A stretch of DNA of 64,000 bases from Phialophora verrucosa. Lineage: Eukaryota > Ascomycota > Eurotiomycetes > Chaetothyriales > Herpotrichiellaceae. Positions 33,199 to 44,734 of this stretch are shown one piece after another (position 1 is the stretch's first letter; each line of letters starts with the position of its first letter). The DNA is taken from the NCBI GenBank assembly GCA_002099365.1, contig MSED01000008.1, positions 372,001-436,000 on the forward strand, given 5' to 3'. A program made the position numbers and the translations under genes. The notes under the pieces were generated by a model that worked only from the letters and a program-made list of their open reading frames with translations, made no database searches and was not told where the DNA came from.

Positions 33199-34537
33199 CT
33201 AGATTCCAGGCATTTCCATAACCCGTCGAACAACCTCGTCGAACGAGGCTCGGGCTCCTGCGTTCGGAACGTAAGGCTCTCCGGGAGCCACATTCCAAAA
33301 CCATTCGTTCAGGACATCCCACTCGATTTCCTGTGATAGAGTCAGTAAAATAATTCCAACTAGACTGGCACGCGTGCGAGCGAGATGGCGAGGATGTTTG
33401 GGTCCTTACGCAGCAGCATTCCTTGTCTTCGTCAGGGTGTTGCATCCACACTTCCACACGAAGCTTGACTCTCAACTCTGGTAGGCTCGTGTGCTGAAAC
33501 CTCCTCAGCGCCGGCAGGCCGAGTGATCCACTCTCCTGCAACCGTTGGAGGTAAATGGTGTACCAGTTGTGGGGGAAGTCAATGAAGCCGTCTGGCCGAA
33601 AGTGAGCGATACGCTGCATCACCCTCTCGTCGTGCCGCGAGCCGAGGAGCACGTGGTGGCGCAAATCGTGGATGTACTGCAGGATATAGATCGCTGGCCA
33701 GTACAGGCGTTTGAACTCGTCTGTTTGTAGTGCGTAGTCGGGGTGTGTGGTGGGGAGGATGTCTGGGAACGGGATATGGCGTGCCACGCCGAGGTCCTTG
33801 AGCTTTCTGACCGCAACTGCGAGGAGGAAAAGCTCGTTGTATGGACGATCCGGCAGGTCTAGTCCGAGGGCTTGTGCCTGTGCGTGTGCTCGTGCCCGCG
33901 CGCGTGCTTGAAGGTGTGCTAGAAATAGTGGCGGCAGTGGCCCGTATAGGGGTTGACGAAGCTCCATGCCTTGCCCTCGAGGTGGCCCAGAGACGCAGAT
34001 AGTGAACGGGGTGATGCACAACTCGCGAAGCTCGCGGAAGCGATTACGCAAGCTGGTCCAATCAACAACTATCATCGTCTCGAGCGTCGTTTCGAGGTAT
34101 CGCACGCCGGCAGACAGAGTGTACCCCAGGGTCAACGCCAGGGGGCGGTGGAGGAAGATGTCGATCCAAGTCTCGGGATCGGGGATTCGGAGACGGAAGT
34201 TCGCCATGAACACTTGCTCGGCCATCTCTTTCAAACGTCGACAGACCAGGAATACGGCCATGGCATGGTGTCTGGGGCGAAGGGAGGACGACGGGCGGGC
34301 CGGATTTCTGGGGCGAACAACGCACTGAGCGAAGAGCAGCACGAGGATGTTCCGGAGAATCTCTGGAGGCATTCCACCGAGTGTAGGCTCTATGAGACGG
34401 TTTTCAGGGGCGGCGAATCGGGGCGAAATGATCAGGATCGGTGGAGGGGTTGGCTGCTGCTCTGGCGCGGAGAGGACGTCTTCAACTCGAAGTCCGTCCT
34501 TTGTCTCTGCTTTAGGAGAAGTAGGAGAAGGGGCCAT
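33199..34537 (-). CDS. F-box-like protein of unknown function
   Basis: Two exons (34537-33410 and 33330-33199; 79-nt intron with GTAAGG donor and CACAG acceptor) encode 419 aa. The chosen ATG is the first in frame; the open frame extends eight codons further only through a TTG. Residues about 55-120 (GGMPPEILRNILVLLF, then AVFLVCRRLKEMAEQVF) resemble an F-box or F-box-like helical module, typical of fungal proteins that bind Skp1 and present substrates for ubiquitination. An Ala/Arg/Gln-rich helix lies at about 214-228. No C-terminal repeat domain (WD40, LRR) is visible, so substrate binding is unexplained. Conserved ends such as EIEWDVLNEWFW support the second exon. Confidence 0.65.
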
Positions 34538-37166
34538 TGTTGGAGGGACAAGGGGATGCAAGGAGCAAGCAAATAAGGAGCTGATCCTGTTCTATGTCTG
34601 CGAGTGTGTGGTGCAACGAGACTGCTACAGGCAGGGGAATTGGTTCTGTCTGTGTCTACTGACAATGAGACTGCGCCTGGCTGACTGCTACGTGCAAAAA
34701 GCTACTGATCAAGATGACATCGTGGGGGAAGAGACGTGTATTCTTGGCGCAAAAGTTACAGCCAGGTCAATCGCATCACCAGCGCACGACTAAGCGACCC
34801 ACGGAGGGGTTGTTCGCGGTGTAGACAGCAGATCGCGACAAGGAGAGCACCGCGAGGGGACACAGACTGCTGGGCCTTCCACAGGGACAGAGGATCTGAA
34901 GAACAGGTACGAGGAAAGGGCACAGCTTCTATCGTACAAGTTATGCCAGCGTAATTGTATCAAGCAGGGCATCGACAACGTACAGAGTGGACGATTTATA
35001 TACACAAAGGAGAGCACAAGGAATGGACGAGGCTGAGCCGAAAGGGGCACGCCGTGGCGTGAGAAACAAGCATTAATTAATAATCAAAGGCATGGCACAT
35101 TATTATTGTCATCAGCATCATCAACTATAGACATACGGCTGTCACCGATCGCCAACAGCCAAACGGTACGTTGCAGCCTTCTGCAGCCCTTGTCTCAGCC
35201 TGAAGACATATCCTCCGTGGTAGAAATTCTCCTCTACTCCAACTCTACCTGACGAGGCACCTTCGTACTCGGCAAACATCTCCCGCTTTTTGTCCACCAC
35301 TCTTTCAGCCCTACCGCCTTCAAAACAAACGGCAACAAGGCCTGCCGTGCTCAGCTTCTCTCGTAACTCGTTCGTCTCGGACGGATTGGAGCTCAGTGCC
35401 AGCCAGGCGAGGACAAAGCCAAGAATGGCGTACACAGTGTTCAAGCCAACAAGCGTATATAGTGGGGCCTTGGGCACTCGAGAGACCAGCTTCGTGCTAC
35501 GGACTTGCTCTTCCAAGTCAGCCCTTGCCGTCATGACCCCGGAGCCCAGTGCCATGGCAGTACGGGAGTATGCCCTCGCCCAGGAGTCGGCCATCTGTGC
35601 GGTATCGTTGTACTGGCTTGACGAGTACGCGGCCGTTTCCAAGGCCACTTTGCCGAAGCCGTAGTAATTGCCGGCGTTGAGTAATGTCCCCACTGAGCCG
35701 TTCGCCAGCTCGGCCGTCGCGTGTTGGAGACTGCCGTTGACGAAATCGTACGTAATCTTGTAGGCGGTTGCAGAGCAATTGAGGAGCCAACTGGTCCCGC
35801 CGCGAGTCGGCATGACCACGTTGCCATCGGCAGTTTGCTCGTCCGTGGCACCCAGCTCAACCTTGGCCCAGGCGGCGAGATGATGTGGATTGCTCGGACG
35901 TGTCAGAAAGCTCTCCGAGTCTGTGGACTGGTTTGCCAGCTGGGTGAGACCGGCATCTTGATAGAAGACAATTCCTGCAGAGCGGAAAGCGAGGCCTGTC
36001 ACACCGTCCGTGGCATCACCATTGATGATAGGTTGCGCCAAATCGCCGTAGAATGCGTCGGTGCAGTGGAATTGCTCGGACGTGCCGGACTGGTCAAGCC
36101 CCAGATTGCATTGCTTGCCCATTTGCCTACACTCGGTGTGAATCGCGAGAGATTCTGCACGGTAATCGAGGTTCGAGGGGCTGTCCGCAGGTCCTAGGTA
36201 GGCGAAATGCGTGTCGTTGATGTACATGTCGTAGACGGCGTTGGTGGTCGAAGTATTACTCATAACTCTTGCCGCCTCGTTTGCGCCCCTGAGAAAGACA
36301 CTGGTGTCGGCGACGTTGACGATACAGTCGCCGGCGTTGAAATCAACAGCTGTCTGATTTGAGCATGCGCCAGCTGGGAGCCCGCGTCCTAGGGCTTGAG
36401 ACGGCAGCTGTGGGTCAACCAACTCTATATTGACCGCCTCCATGACCAGATGCAGCCAAGTGTCTACGCCGGCGATGGTGTATCCCAGGGCTGTGAATAT
36501 CGCCAGCACCGTCAACGCGTTGCGCACGTTCGACGCCATGGCACCTTCCTTGTGAGGCCACCGCCGGTACGAGAGAGCGTTCCACAGCGGTGTAATGCCG
36601 GCGGAGAGACTGTCTAGTAGTAACGAAAACTGAAAGGGAGTGGGTAGCTCGGACCCGGCCATTTGCGAATTCGCTTTTAGTGATTGAGCGAGAGGGAAAG
36701 AGACCAGGATCATCGCGCTCACGGCCAACAGGGGCGCGACCGTGGACGACCAGGATGCGATGGTAACGAGGGTGGTGGGGTTGAAATCGACGTAGTAGGC
36801 GTCCGCGTCGAACTCGGACCTCAGGTCCAATGTCAAGGAGCCCGAAGACCTGTCCGCAGGCTTGTCGACATTGTTGTACAGCACTAGGCCGAGCAGCAGA
36901 CTCGCGAGACCCATCATCGGCACCACAATCAGCGCGAGGGAAGCGAAGATGACCCTCTTGCCACCGCTGTGCCGCCTCTTCGATGCCGTCGTCGGTATTT
37001 GGTGTCCCGATTTTCTTTCACCGCGTATGTCCTCCTGCGATGCCAGAGACTCGTACCGACGGTGCGGTCTTTTCCGGCCCTGGAGAGGGACCTCGTTCTG
37101 AAACTGAAGTCCATGTTGGCCTAAAAATTGATACGGCGATGGTGTCTCAGGCTGTAAATGATCCAT
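34538..37166 (-). CDS. multi-pass membrane glycoprotein of unknown function (coding part 35142-37166)
   Basis: The coding frame is 35142-37166, a single exon of 674 aa; 34538-35141 is non-coding flank with no gene. The N-terminal 70 residues are basic and cytosolic-looking. Hydrophobic helices lie at about 72-97, 132-159 and 217-238, and a last one at about 588-611. Between the third and last helix is a large domain of about 350 residues with many N-x-S/T sites (for example NTST, NDT, NQST, NGS), so it should face the cell exterior or a secretory lumen. The C-terminal 60 residues are charged. This layout matches a widespread family of uncharacterised ascomycete surface membrane proteins. A sensor or adhesion role is possible, but I cannot support any. 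Confidence 0.75.
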
Positions 37167-38145
37167 GAACGAGTGTCAACGGAACGAGCGTGGTTTTAAA
37201 GAATGAATGCGACGGGGCAAAAGCGAGTGTGCAGAGCGATCAAAACATGCAAGCAGAATAAAATTGCAAGGAGGGATTTGCACAGAGTATTGCATTCGTG
37301 CCTGCATTAAGGACATTCATTGTACATATGCTCCCGTAGCGCAGGATGCCTGATGCTTAGATCCTAGATAGCTTGTTCGGCGTCAAGGGACGGGCTCCGG
37401 TCAACAGGGGGCTAAGCAAATCAATGGGCCGCTATCCTGGAAGGAGAACGACTTGCGGCCTCAGGATGGGCGCCTCAGGCTTCTGGAATTTCCAAATCCA
37501 GCGGTGGGTACGACCAAGACAAGCCTATGCCCAGTCCTCGTCCTCCTAGTGGAGCCTCGGAGCCCTGAAACCAGCCTGTTTGCTGACATTTATGCTTTCT
37601 TGGCCATCACCAATGCTACTATTTTCTCTCTGCTTTATCCGAAAGCACAATCTCCAACCAAGCCTTTGATGCTTGAAGCTTTTCTGGCATTTCGCATCCT
37701 TCCAGTACGTGGCTAGACCTTCCAAACGCCAGCGTAACTGCCGAACTTTTGTTCAATATCCAGTCGACTCTCGGACAGCCACGCCCAAAGTTGTTGATGG
37801 GCCCTGCAGGGTGCCGGTTGAGGTGGCACGAATAATGGGGGGCCAGTTTGTGGCAAGTTTGGCAAATATGGAACTTGTTGAGGAGAATAAAGAAACTTGG
37901 CCCAGAAAACTACGTAAACAGCTCTTGCTTGCCTGTGTCTTAGCTCCGATGCCTATGATTTTATGTACAGACTACATCTGCTGTTTGGGTCGCGAGATCT
38001 GGTAATCGATAATTCCTCCAGGATGAAGATTCAGTTTGCGCGTCTTAGGATACCGGCTGCAGCCCACAGCCTATGACCTCGTGGGCTGGGGGCGATAAGA
38101 GTCCCGGGGGACTCATTTCCTCCACAAGCTCCTTGGTCGCTGCCA
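37167..38145. other. intergenic, no gene seen
   Basis: Promoter of the membrane glycoprotein and 3' flank of the carboxylesterase. Only short frames without motifs. Confidence 0.45.
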
Positions 38146-40060
38146 TCAAGAGCGACGGTCCTTTCCGCTCTCTGTCTCTACCGGCGGAGCAACCTCCCCG
38201 CGAATGACCATACTGCACCTGGGCCACTCATCCCTGCCACCTAATCCTTCCCACCGAGCATATCTTCCCATGTCATCCTCTTTCCGACCCAACGCCGCCA
38301 CTTGCTCCGGTCCGTAGCACATTGCCGTTTCTCCCTCACTGTAAGCAGGCCATGGATCCCCGCCGTTGACGAAAGTTATCCAGTGCTGTCCCATCTGCTC
38401 TGCTGCCTTTGCCAGCTTTTCAGGCAAGAGGTTGTTGTACGTCTGGAAGAGAAAGAGCAGATCCACGGCGTGGTGTGCCAGGTTCTGGAACGGCCCCGGA
38501 AATGGGTTGCCATAGCGCATGTGGTAGTAGAACGCCTTCCCACGGTTGAACGACTTTGCAATCTCGTGGATGTCGCGGCCGAACTCGGCGTCGCTGCAGA
38601 AAGGTTCCAGGACTGATACTGCTTCCTCTTTGGAGAAGTCTGAGAGATTGTAGGACGAGGTCATATGCTCGACAAGTTCGGCAGGAAAGTAGGAGGAGAG
38701 CAAGGAGCGGATCTTGCCTGGTGTCCAGCCGAGTTTTGAGATACGTGGCCCCCAGATGATACCCTATCGCAGATGTCAGATGTGGCAAGCAAAGGCATTG
38801 AAAAGAAGATCAGGGGCTTTACTTCGTTTTCACAGTCTCCAATGATGATTCTGCGCACACACGCGTCGTACTGCTGGTTCCCTATCGTCGAAGACCGGGG
38901 AAGTTCATCCAGCAGGAAACCATCGACTGTGGCTTGCCAATTCGGTAGCGGGGATCCAATGGCGATGTATGCATCCAACAGCTCATTCGCTGGTACGTCG
39001 CGCAGGCGCTGGACTTTGTGCAACGCATGAATATCAGCGGGAATCTTCAGGTGTGCAAGGATCTTCTGGTATATGTCTTCTTGGTGTTCGAGGCTACGAG
39101 ACGTGAGGACGGCATTGCCAGACATGATGACAGCCTGGCTGAATAGCTCCTGGCGCGCAGCCCAGCGCGACAGCATCTGAATCTGAATATCACCTGCCCT
39201 CCACGTCAGTATTACCTCGCTTCCGCCCAAAGGGCAAAGTCAGAGCATGAACTAAATTCAGAAAGTAAATAAATCGAAGGGGACTCACTTCCACCCGCGC
39301 TCTGGCCCACCACCGTCACTCGCTCCGGATCACCACTAAATGAACCAATATACCTCTTCACCCACTGCAACGCTACAATCTGATCGTGGATCCCATAGTT
39401 CCCGACGCCGACATCGCCTGCTCTCTGATTATCCGCCTCAAGGTCAGCCGACGCCAGAAATCCAAAGGCTCCCAGTCTGAAGTTCATGGTGACCATCACG
39501 ATCGGCTGTTCCATGCCCAAGGACATGTGCACGAGTGGAGCACTGTTGTACTGGGGTGCAGACCCGGCGCCCATGCAGTTAGCGCCGCCATGGATGAAGA
39601 CAAGTACGGGTAGTTTCGCGCCGGGAGCATTGCATGTAGGTGTCGTGACGTTGAGATTCAGACACAGGAACTCGTCGGCGACGGGAGGAAAGGAGGTTTC
39701 AGCTGGGAGTGTTGCACCAACGAGGTTGACAGAGGCCGCGAGGGCAGGAGCGGGTGAAACTGGGCTGTTGTGACCGCGGTAAGCACTGCAGACACCTGGA
39801 CTTACAGCACAGAGAGTGAACAGATGGAAGAAACGAAAGACCCAAGGATGGATCAGACGTACAGTAGCAGAACTGCATACGTACCCGAACCGGCTGGCGT
39901 CGAGAGTCTTCGTGGACCACTCATCCACGATCTTGGACCTTTGGAACCGCCGCGTCACAGCACCGTAAGGTATACCCCGGAATTGTGCTACGGTGCCGTC
40001 GAAATACGTCTTGTCCGTGCTGACGGTGCCGAGACCTTCAATGTTGCGAGTGATGTGCAT
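38146..40060 (-). CDS. type-B carboxylesterase/lipase
   Basis: Four exons (40060-39885, 39785-39289, 39193-38823, 38763-38146), phases consistent, give 553 aa, typical of the family. Motifs: AQFRGIPYG near the start, the E-x-L-C-L-N-L-N-V block, the oxyanion loop VFIHGGA, and the nucleophile elbow GQSAGG with Ser about 221 (usually GESAGG). The catalytic acid is probably Glu about 348 (C-E-N-E-G, at the exon 3/4 junction) and the base His about 446 (H-H-A-V-D-L). No clear signal peptide, so it may act inside the cell. It is divergent from the dioxygenase-like gene at 40753 across about 690 bases and may release an aromatic acid from an ester for the enzymes that follow. Substrate is inferred from context only. 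Confidence 0.85.
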
Positions 40061-40752
40061 GGTTGCTCATCCATGTCGATCGAGATCACTTCAGCTACCG
40101 TATCGTTCGCTGCTAACAACGGCGACAGTGCTTTTGGTAGCAAGGCGCGATTTCTTCGAAACCATTCCATCATCACGGAATATGGCCATTGGAGTTTTCT
40201 TCCGTGGTATGTCCATTTTTCCGCCGACAGCTCCCAACAATACTGATGTCCCGAAGCCCCCGCCGTCACATGGCGAGCTGGTGGGGAGTAACAGTGGCAC
40301 AGTCTGAGGGGCAGCAACCAGAATGTACATGTGGATCAAAGCGGCGATGTTTACAACAGTAGGCTCTCAGGTGCCCCATATTACCTGCCATTGGCTTAAT
40401 GGCAGGGCAAGGGGTAGATGGTGGCAGTATGGTGGGAGGCAATACAAAGGGCGGGGGAAGCGGGGTGAGTATCTGGGGAATAATAGGTATCGTACCCCTG
40501 TCAGAGTTCCAATGTTTTGCCGACCCGCTTAGATTGCCTTCTGGCAGAGACTGCCACCGGCATAGTCTTACTCCGTGGCAATAATACGGAAAGCGACCGA
40601 CCGCCAGGCTCACGCTGGGATGGATGCAGGACGAGAGTTGTATGTATGCGCCCCTTGGCCCGGAAAAGGCCTTGGAAATTGTCATGCTGTCGTGAGACAA
40701 CAACATCGGGGCGTACTCATCCGGCGAAGATCCATTCGGCGGCGTCGACAAC
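40061..40752. promoter_or_regulatory. divergent promoter region of esterase and dioxygenase genes
   Basis: About 690 bases between two start codons facing away from each other; both genes may be co-regulated from here. It is G-rich near 40395-40475. Several CGG triplets occur, but I could not define a paired Zn2Cys6 site by eye. Confidence 0.45.
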
Positions 40753-42639
40753 ATGCCAGGACCCGTCGAGGAACCACTTCCAACCTCCAAGAAGGCACAG
40801 CAACCACCCATAGACATCCAGAAAGTCTTTCACTACACCGACCTCGACACGCCCAAGCCCACGCGCGTCGATGATCCCTATGACTACCAATGGGGCTTCG
40901 GTAATCGGTTCCAAAGCGAAATCATCCCAGGCACACTTCCCGTGGCGCAGAATCACCCCCAGGTACCGCGTTTCAACCTGTACACCGAAGGGCTCACGTC
41001 GTCCGCCTTCGCCGCAAGCAGGGCCGCCAATGCGAGCACGTACATGTACCGGTGCCGGCCCTCGGTCGCGAACCATGGCTTCCAGGATGGCGTGCTCGAA
41101 TCCAGAGCGCATGTGGAAAGCTGCTTCTTGACCGTCAACCCAAAAGTCAAGATGAACCCGGCACAAATCGAGTGGGCGCCTTTCGACCTTCCCCTGGAAG
41201 GCGAGGAGACTGATTTTGTGGACGGGCTGCACTCTCTGGGAGGATCCGGGGACGCCAACATGCGCGATGGCCTCGCGCTGCACGTGTTCATGATCAACGC
41301 CCGGATGAGGCGGAGGGCGTTTCTGAACGGCGATGGAGAGTTCTTGATCGTCGCCCAGCTAGGCAACCTGGACATCCAGACGGAGATGGGCAAACTCTAC
41401 CTCCAACCCGGTGAGATCTGCGTGATCCCGCGCGGCATCAAATTCTGTCTGAACCCGGCGGATGGCACGCCAGAGGCGCGAGGCTATGTCCTGGAGGTCT
41501 GGGGGTCGCGCTTCGAGTTACCCGACCTGGGCCCGATCGGAGGGTATGGAAACGCCAACTCTCGCGACTTTGCGTATCCCGTCGCGTACATGGACGAACC
41601 GGAGGAACTACATCAGCAGTGGCATATCGTGGAGAAGATCAACGGCGAGTACCATGCCCTGATGCAAGACCACAGTCCGTTCGATGTCGCGGCATGGCAC
41701 GGCAATTGCCTGCCTTACAAGGTAAATACAGATTGCTTGCCGTCAACCTTGCCCTGAGACCCCTAGACTTCTGGAAATATAACGATATATATACTGACCG
41801 TGTCTCCCTCTGCACGCAGTACGACATGACCAAGTTCGTCGCACAGGGGAGCACATCCGTCGACCATACGGATCCTTCGATCTGGACGCTTCTCACCGCG
41901 CGCTCGCGCGACCCCAACGTGCCGCTCGTCGACTTCATCTGGTTCGGCCCGCGGTGGGACGTGGCCATGAACAGTTTTCGCCTGCCGTATTTCCACCGCA
42001 ACAGCGCGAGTGAGTTCATCGCCAACATCTACGGCGCATCGGGCGGGAGGAGCGCCAACTTCAGACCGGGCGGCGGCGTCTACGAGGCCGGCCACACCGC
42101 GCACGGCGGGTTCGGGGACATTTACGTGGCTGAACGGAGGAAGAAGAGGAATGAACCGAGGATCTTGTTCCAGGGTAAGTACTAAGTTCGTAGTGATCCT
42201 CTTCTGCCCTTTTTTGCCCCCCATGCGTGGTCATGTGAGCCATGCTTCCGACACGTATACAGGCATGATGACGTTCATGATCGAATCGTCACGGTCCCTC
42301 CTCTTCACAGAATGGAGCCGCGAACGCAGCACCACCGACGCCACCCCGCCATCAGTCTGGGAGTCGGTGCCAGACCAGTTCTCCACAGATCCCAAAGTGC
42401 GCGCCCTCCTGCAGCGGGTGAAGAAGCAGAAGGCCGAGAGGAAGGTGGAAGACGAGGCGTACCATGATGATGAGCGTATCGAAGAGCTTCTGGGCAGAGT
42501 CGCTGTAGCTGAGCAGCAGCAGCAGCAGCAGCAGAAGGGAGCCGAGGTGGTGAACGGGGCGGACAGGGTGAATGAATGGGAGAAGGTAAACGGGACTTCC
42601 GTGCATGCTCCAGCACAGGCGACTGTTTCCCAGGGTTGA
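40753..42639 (+). CDS. homogentisate 1,2-dioxygenase-like enzyme
   Basis: Three exons (40753-41721, 41820-42174, 42263-42639) encode about 566 aa, more than 100 longer than typical fungal homogentisate dioxygenases. Family blocks are clear: GFGNRFQSEIIPGTLPVAQN, YRCRPSVANHGF, EFLIVAQLGNLDIQTEMGKL, PRGIKFCL, FDVAAWHGN and YFHRNSASEF. The last holds the His and Glu that bind iron in the human enzyme. The third iron-ligand His would be in T-A-H-G, where canonical enzymes read P-H-G-P-D. The C-terminal 90 residues are charged and include a CAG-coded Gln run. The canonical enzyme opens the homogentisate ring to maleylacetoacetate. Absence of FAH and isomerase genes and the nearby flavin hydroxylases suggest a paralogue with another hydroquinone-type substrate. 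Confidence 0.82.
42514..42534 (+). repeat. CAG trinucleotide tract coding poly-Gln
   Basis: Seven perfect CAG units in frame within the C-terminal extension of the dioxygenase-like gene. Likely length-variable between strains. Confidence 0.9.
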
Positions 42640-42835
42640 TGCCTAGGATAGTTAGAGAGGGTACGGCTCTCCTCGAGATATGCCATAGCTTCATTCAAAG
42701 ATGAGTGTTCCGCGGGTCATCAAACTGTGCTGCATCGAAGATCTGACGAGAGTGATGGTCGAACGTGCAAGAAAGTAGATAGTGGTAGTGGCTCACTTCC
42801 ATTTCAAGGAATTATGGCTATGAAGACTCTCTTAC

Positions 42836-44294
42836 TTATGGTCGTCCGGCATCATGCTCCCTGAAATACGCCTCACATTCAACCTTCGAATCATACCCAA
42901 ACAGCCCGTCGCTCCAGTTCTTAGTCGGCTTGCCCGCCACGGGCTCCCACTGCCACGCCCTCACCTGCGTTGGGTCCTTGAGCCTCTCATCCCGGGCCCG
43001 CTGCTCCGGCCCGTCCGGGTAGTGGTTCTCGATCTTCTGCTTGCGGGCATTCTGCTGGATCTGCGTGGCACGGGAAAACCGTAACTCCTGAAACGCGGCA
43101 CCGACACGGTCGAGAGGCAGGTGGGCGAGACATTCGGCCAGGACGGCACCGTCCTCGATCGCCTGCGAAGCCCCTTGTGCTAAGTATGGAAGCATGGGAT
43201 GGCATGCGTCGCCAATGAGGACAGCGCGCCCGCGGTGCCAGGACTCGAGTGGATCGAGGTCTTGAAGTTTCCATTTGACGATGGAGCTGGGGTCTGCGTG
43301 GAAGAGGATGGTGCGGACACTTCCGAGGTAGTCAGTCAGTCAGTCTTTTCATGAACTTTCGAGGAGCGCGAGCAGGGGTCGTGAAAAGAGAGAGGGACAG
43401 ACGCACGCTGGACACCAGTCGCTGAAGTTCCGGCGGAGTTCGTCGACGTCTGCTCCTAATTGCTTGTGCTCGTCACCGAGGGAGCCGTCGTCGGGGAAGA
43501 CTGCGACGCAATTGAAGAGCTTGTCGCCGCGGCTGCCCGTGGTGGGTCAGCCATAGTGTCTAGTACTTTGTACTTGTATCGCTCGCGACGCGACGCACTT
43601 ACAGCAGCGTGCCGATGACATGCCTGCCCGGTCCCCACCAAGCAGTTGCCGCATGGCCTTGCACCAGCGGCGCAATCACCGGATCGTCCTTGTATTGTTC
43701 AATCTCCAGTGCGAACTGGAAGGCGTAGTCTCCGGTTGGCAGCGCGGGCACCGGCTTCTGCGCGATAATGTCGCGCATTTTGCTCCTGACGCCGTCCGAT
43801 CCGACGATGAAGTCGCAGTCCAAAACCTCCCCAGAGGCGAGTGTCACGCTCGCCTTGGCCACGTCCGCGTCAACCACGCGAGACCCCAGCCTGATCTGCA
43901 TGCCCAGACTCTGCACCTTCTTCAGCATGGCCGTGTGAAGATCTGCCCGGTGGAGCATCCACACGGGTGCGTCGTACTTCTTGAGCGCGAAGCTCGGATC
44001 CATGGCGACCTCGCTCAACACTTTCCCATCATCCCATCGCAATACCCTCGAGACCCGGCTCTGGACAATGACGTCTCTCAGATCGTCTTCGAGGCCCCAG
44101 CGGATGAGTTCACGGGTCGCATTGCTTGAGATCAAGACCCCAGCCCCAATTTCTCGGAGAACAGATGCCCCTTCGACGATGGTGACGTGGTGGCCGGCGC
44201 CGTGGATCGCGAGCGCGGCGGCGAGACCAGCAATGCCGGCGCCCACGATAATCACTTCAAGTACTTGGTTGCTGACGACGGCGTGGGGAGACAT
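42836..44294 (-). CDS. FAD-dependent aromatic monooxygenase (salicylate hydroxylase-like) A
   Basis: Three exons (44294-43603, 43532-43407, 43319-42836) encode 433 aa. Group A flavoprotein hydroxylase motifs are complete: the Rossmann GAGIAGLAAALA (about residues 18-29), E-x-GAGVLISSN, the IVGSDGVRSK block (about 166-175) and the FAD-ribityl motif LIGDACHPMLPYLAQGASQAIED. No signal or membrane segment. Such enzymes use NAD(P)H and oxygen to hydroxylate phenolic acids, often with decarboxylation (salicylate to catechol). It shares layout and many blocks with the gene on the other side of the 440-bp divergent promoter, so the two are probably ancient tandem paralogues. Placement next to a ring-cleavage dioxygenase suggests it makes that enzyme's substrate. 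Confidence 0.87.
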
Positions 44295-44734
44295 CTTGAA
44301 CGTGAAAACGTGGCTTGGTGAGAGTGACACTGCTTCGCTACCATCAAGCTGCCATGCCTGCCAGGGCCACGAACTATCGGTTCGGCCTTTGTGGCTAGTT
44401 ACACTACGACACTACCCATTTTGTCACACACGCCGATTCGTACCTATTCAGGTAAGGAAAAAGCACGGTGCAATGTTGTCAAGTGCCTTTGCCGTCCAGG
44501 GAAACACGCCAGCCGGAGCAGTGTTACACAGTCGTCTGCTTGCGGGGTTAAAATTACGCCGGCAATACACCTTGCTCCAGACCATCTAACTACTACTGCA
44601 ATGTGGATCGGCAAAAATTCTTGTGCCGTTGGACTTGACGGCAATAATGTGGGACCGGCGCCCAGCAATCTTGACAAGGGGTAAGTGCGTAAGCTTGTCT
44701 TAATCCTGGAGTCAAGCACAGCAGCGCGCCCGCC
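44295..44734. promoter_or_regulatory. divergent promoter shared by two flavin monooxygenase genes
   Basis: 440 bases between the two start codons. Several CGG/CCG triplets occur, including a GCCGGC palindrome near 44560, which could suit a Zn2Cys6 dimer, but no spacing rule can be shown from one copy. Confidence 0.45.

Noticed and set aside
43328..43350. GTCAGTCAGTCAGTC run
   Set aside because: Short microsatellite inside an intron of a monooxygenase gene; no functional sign.
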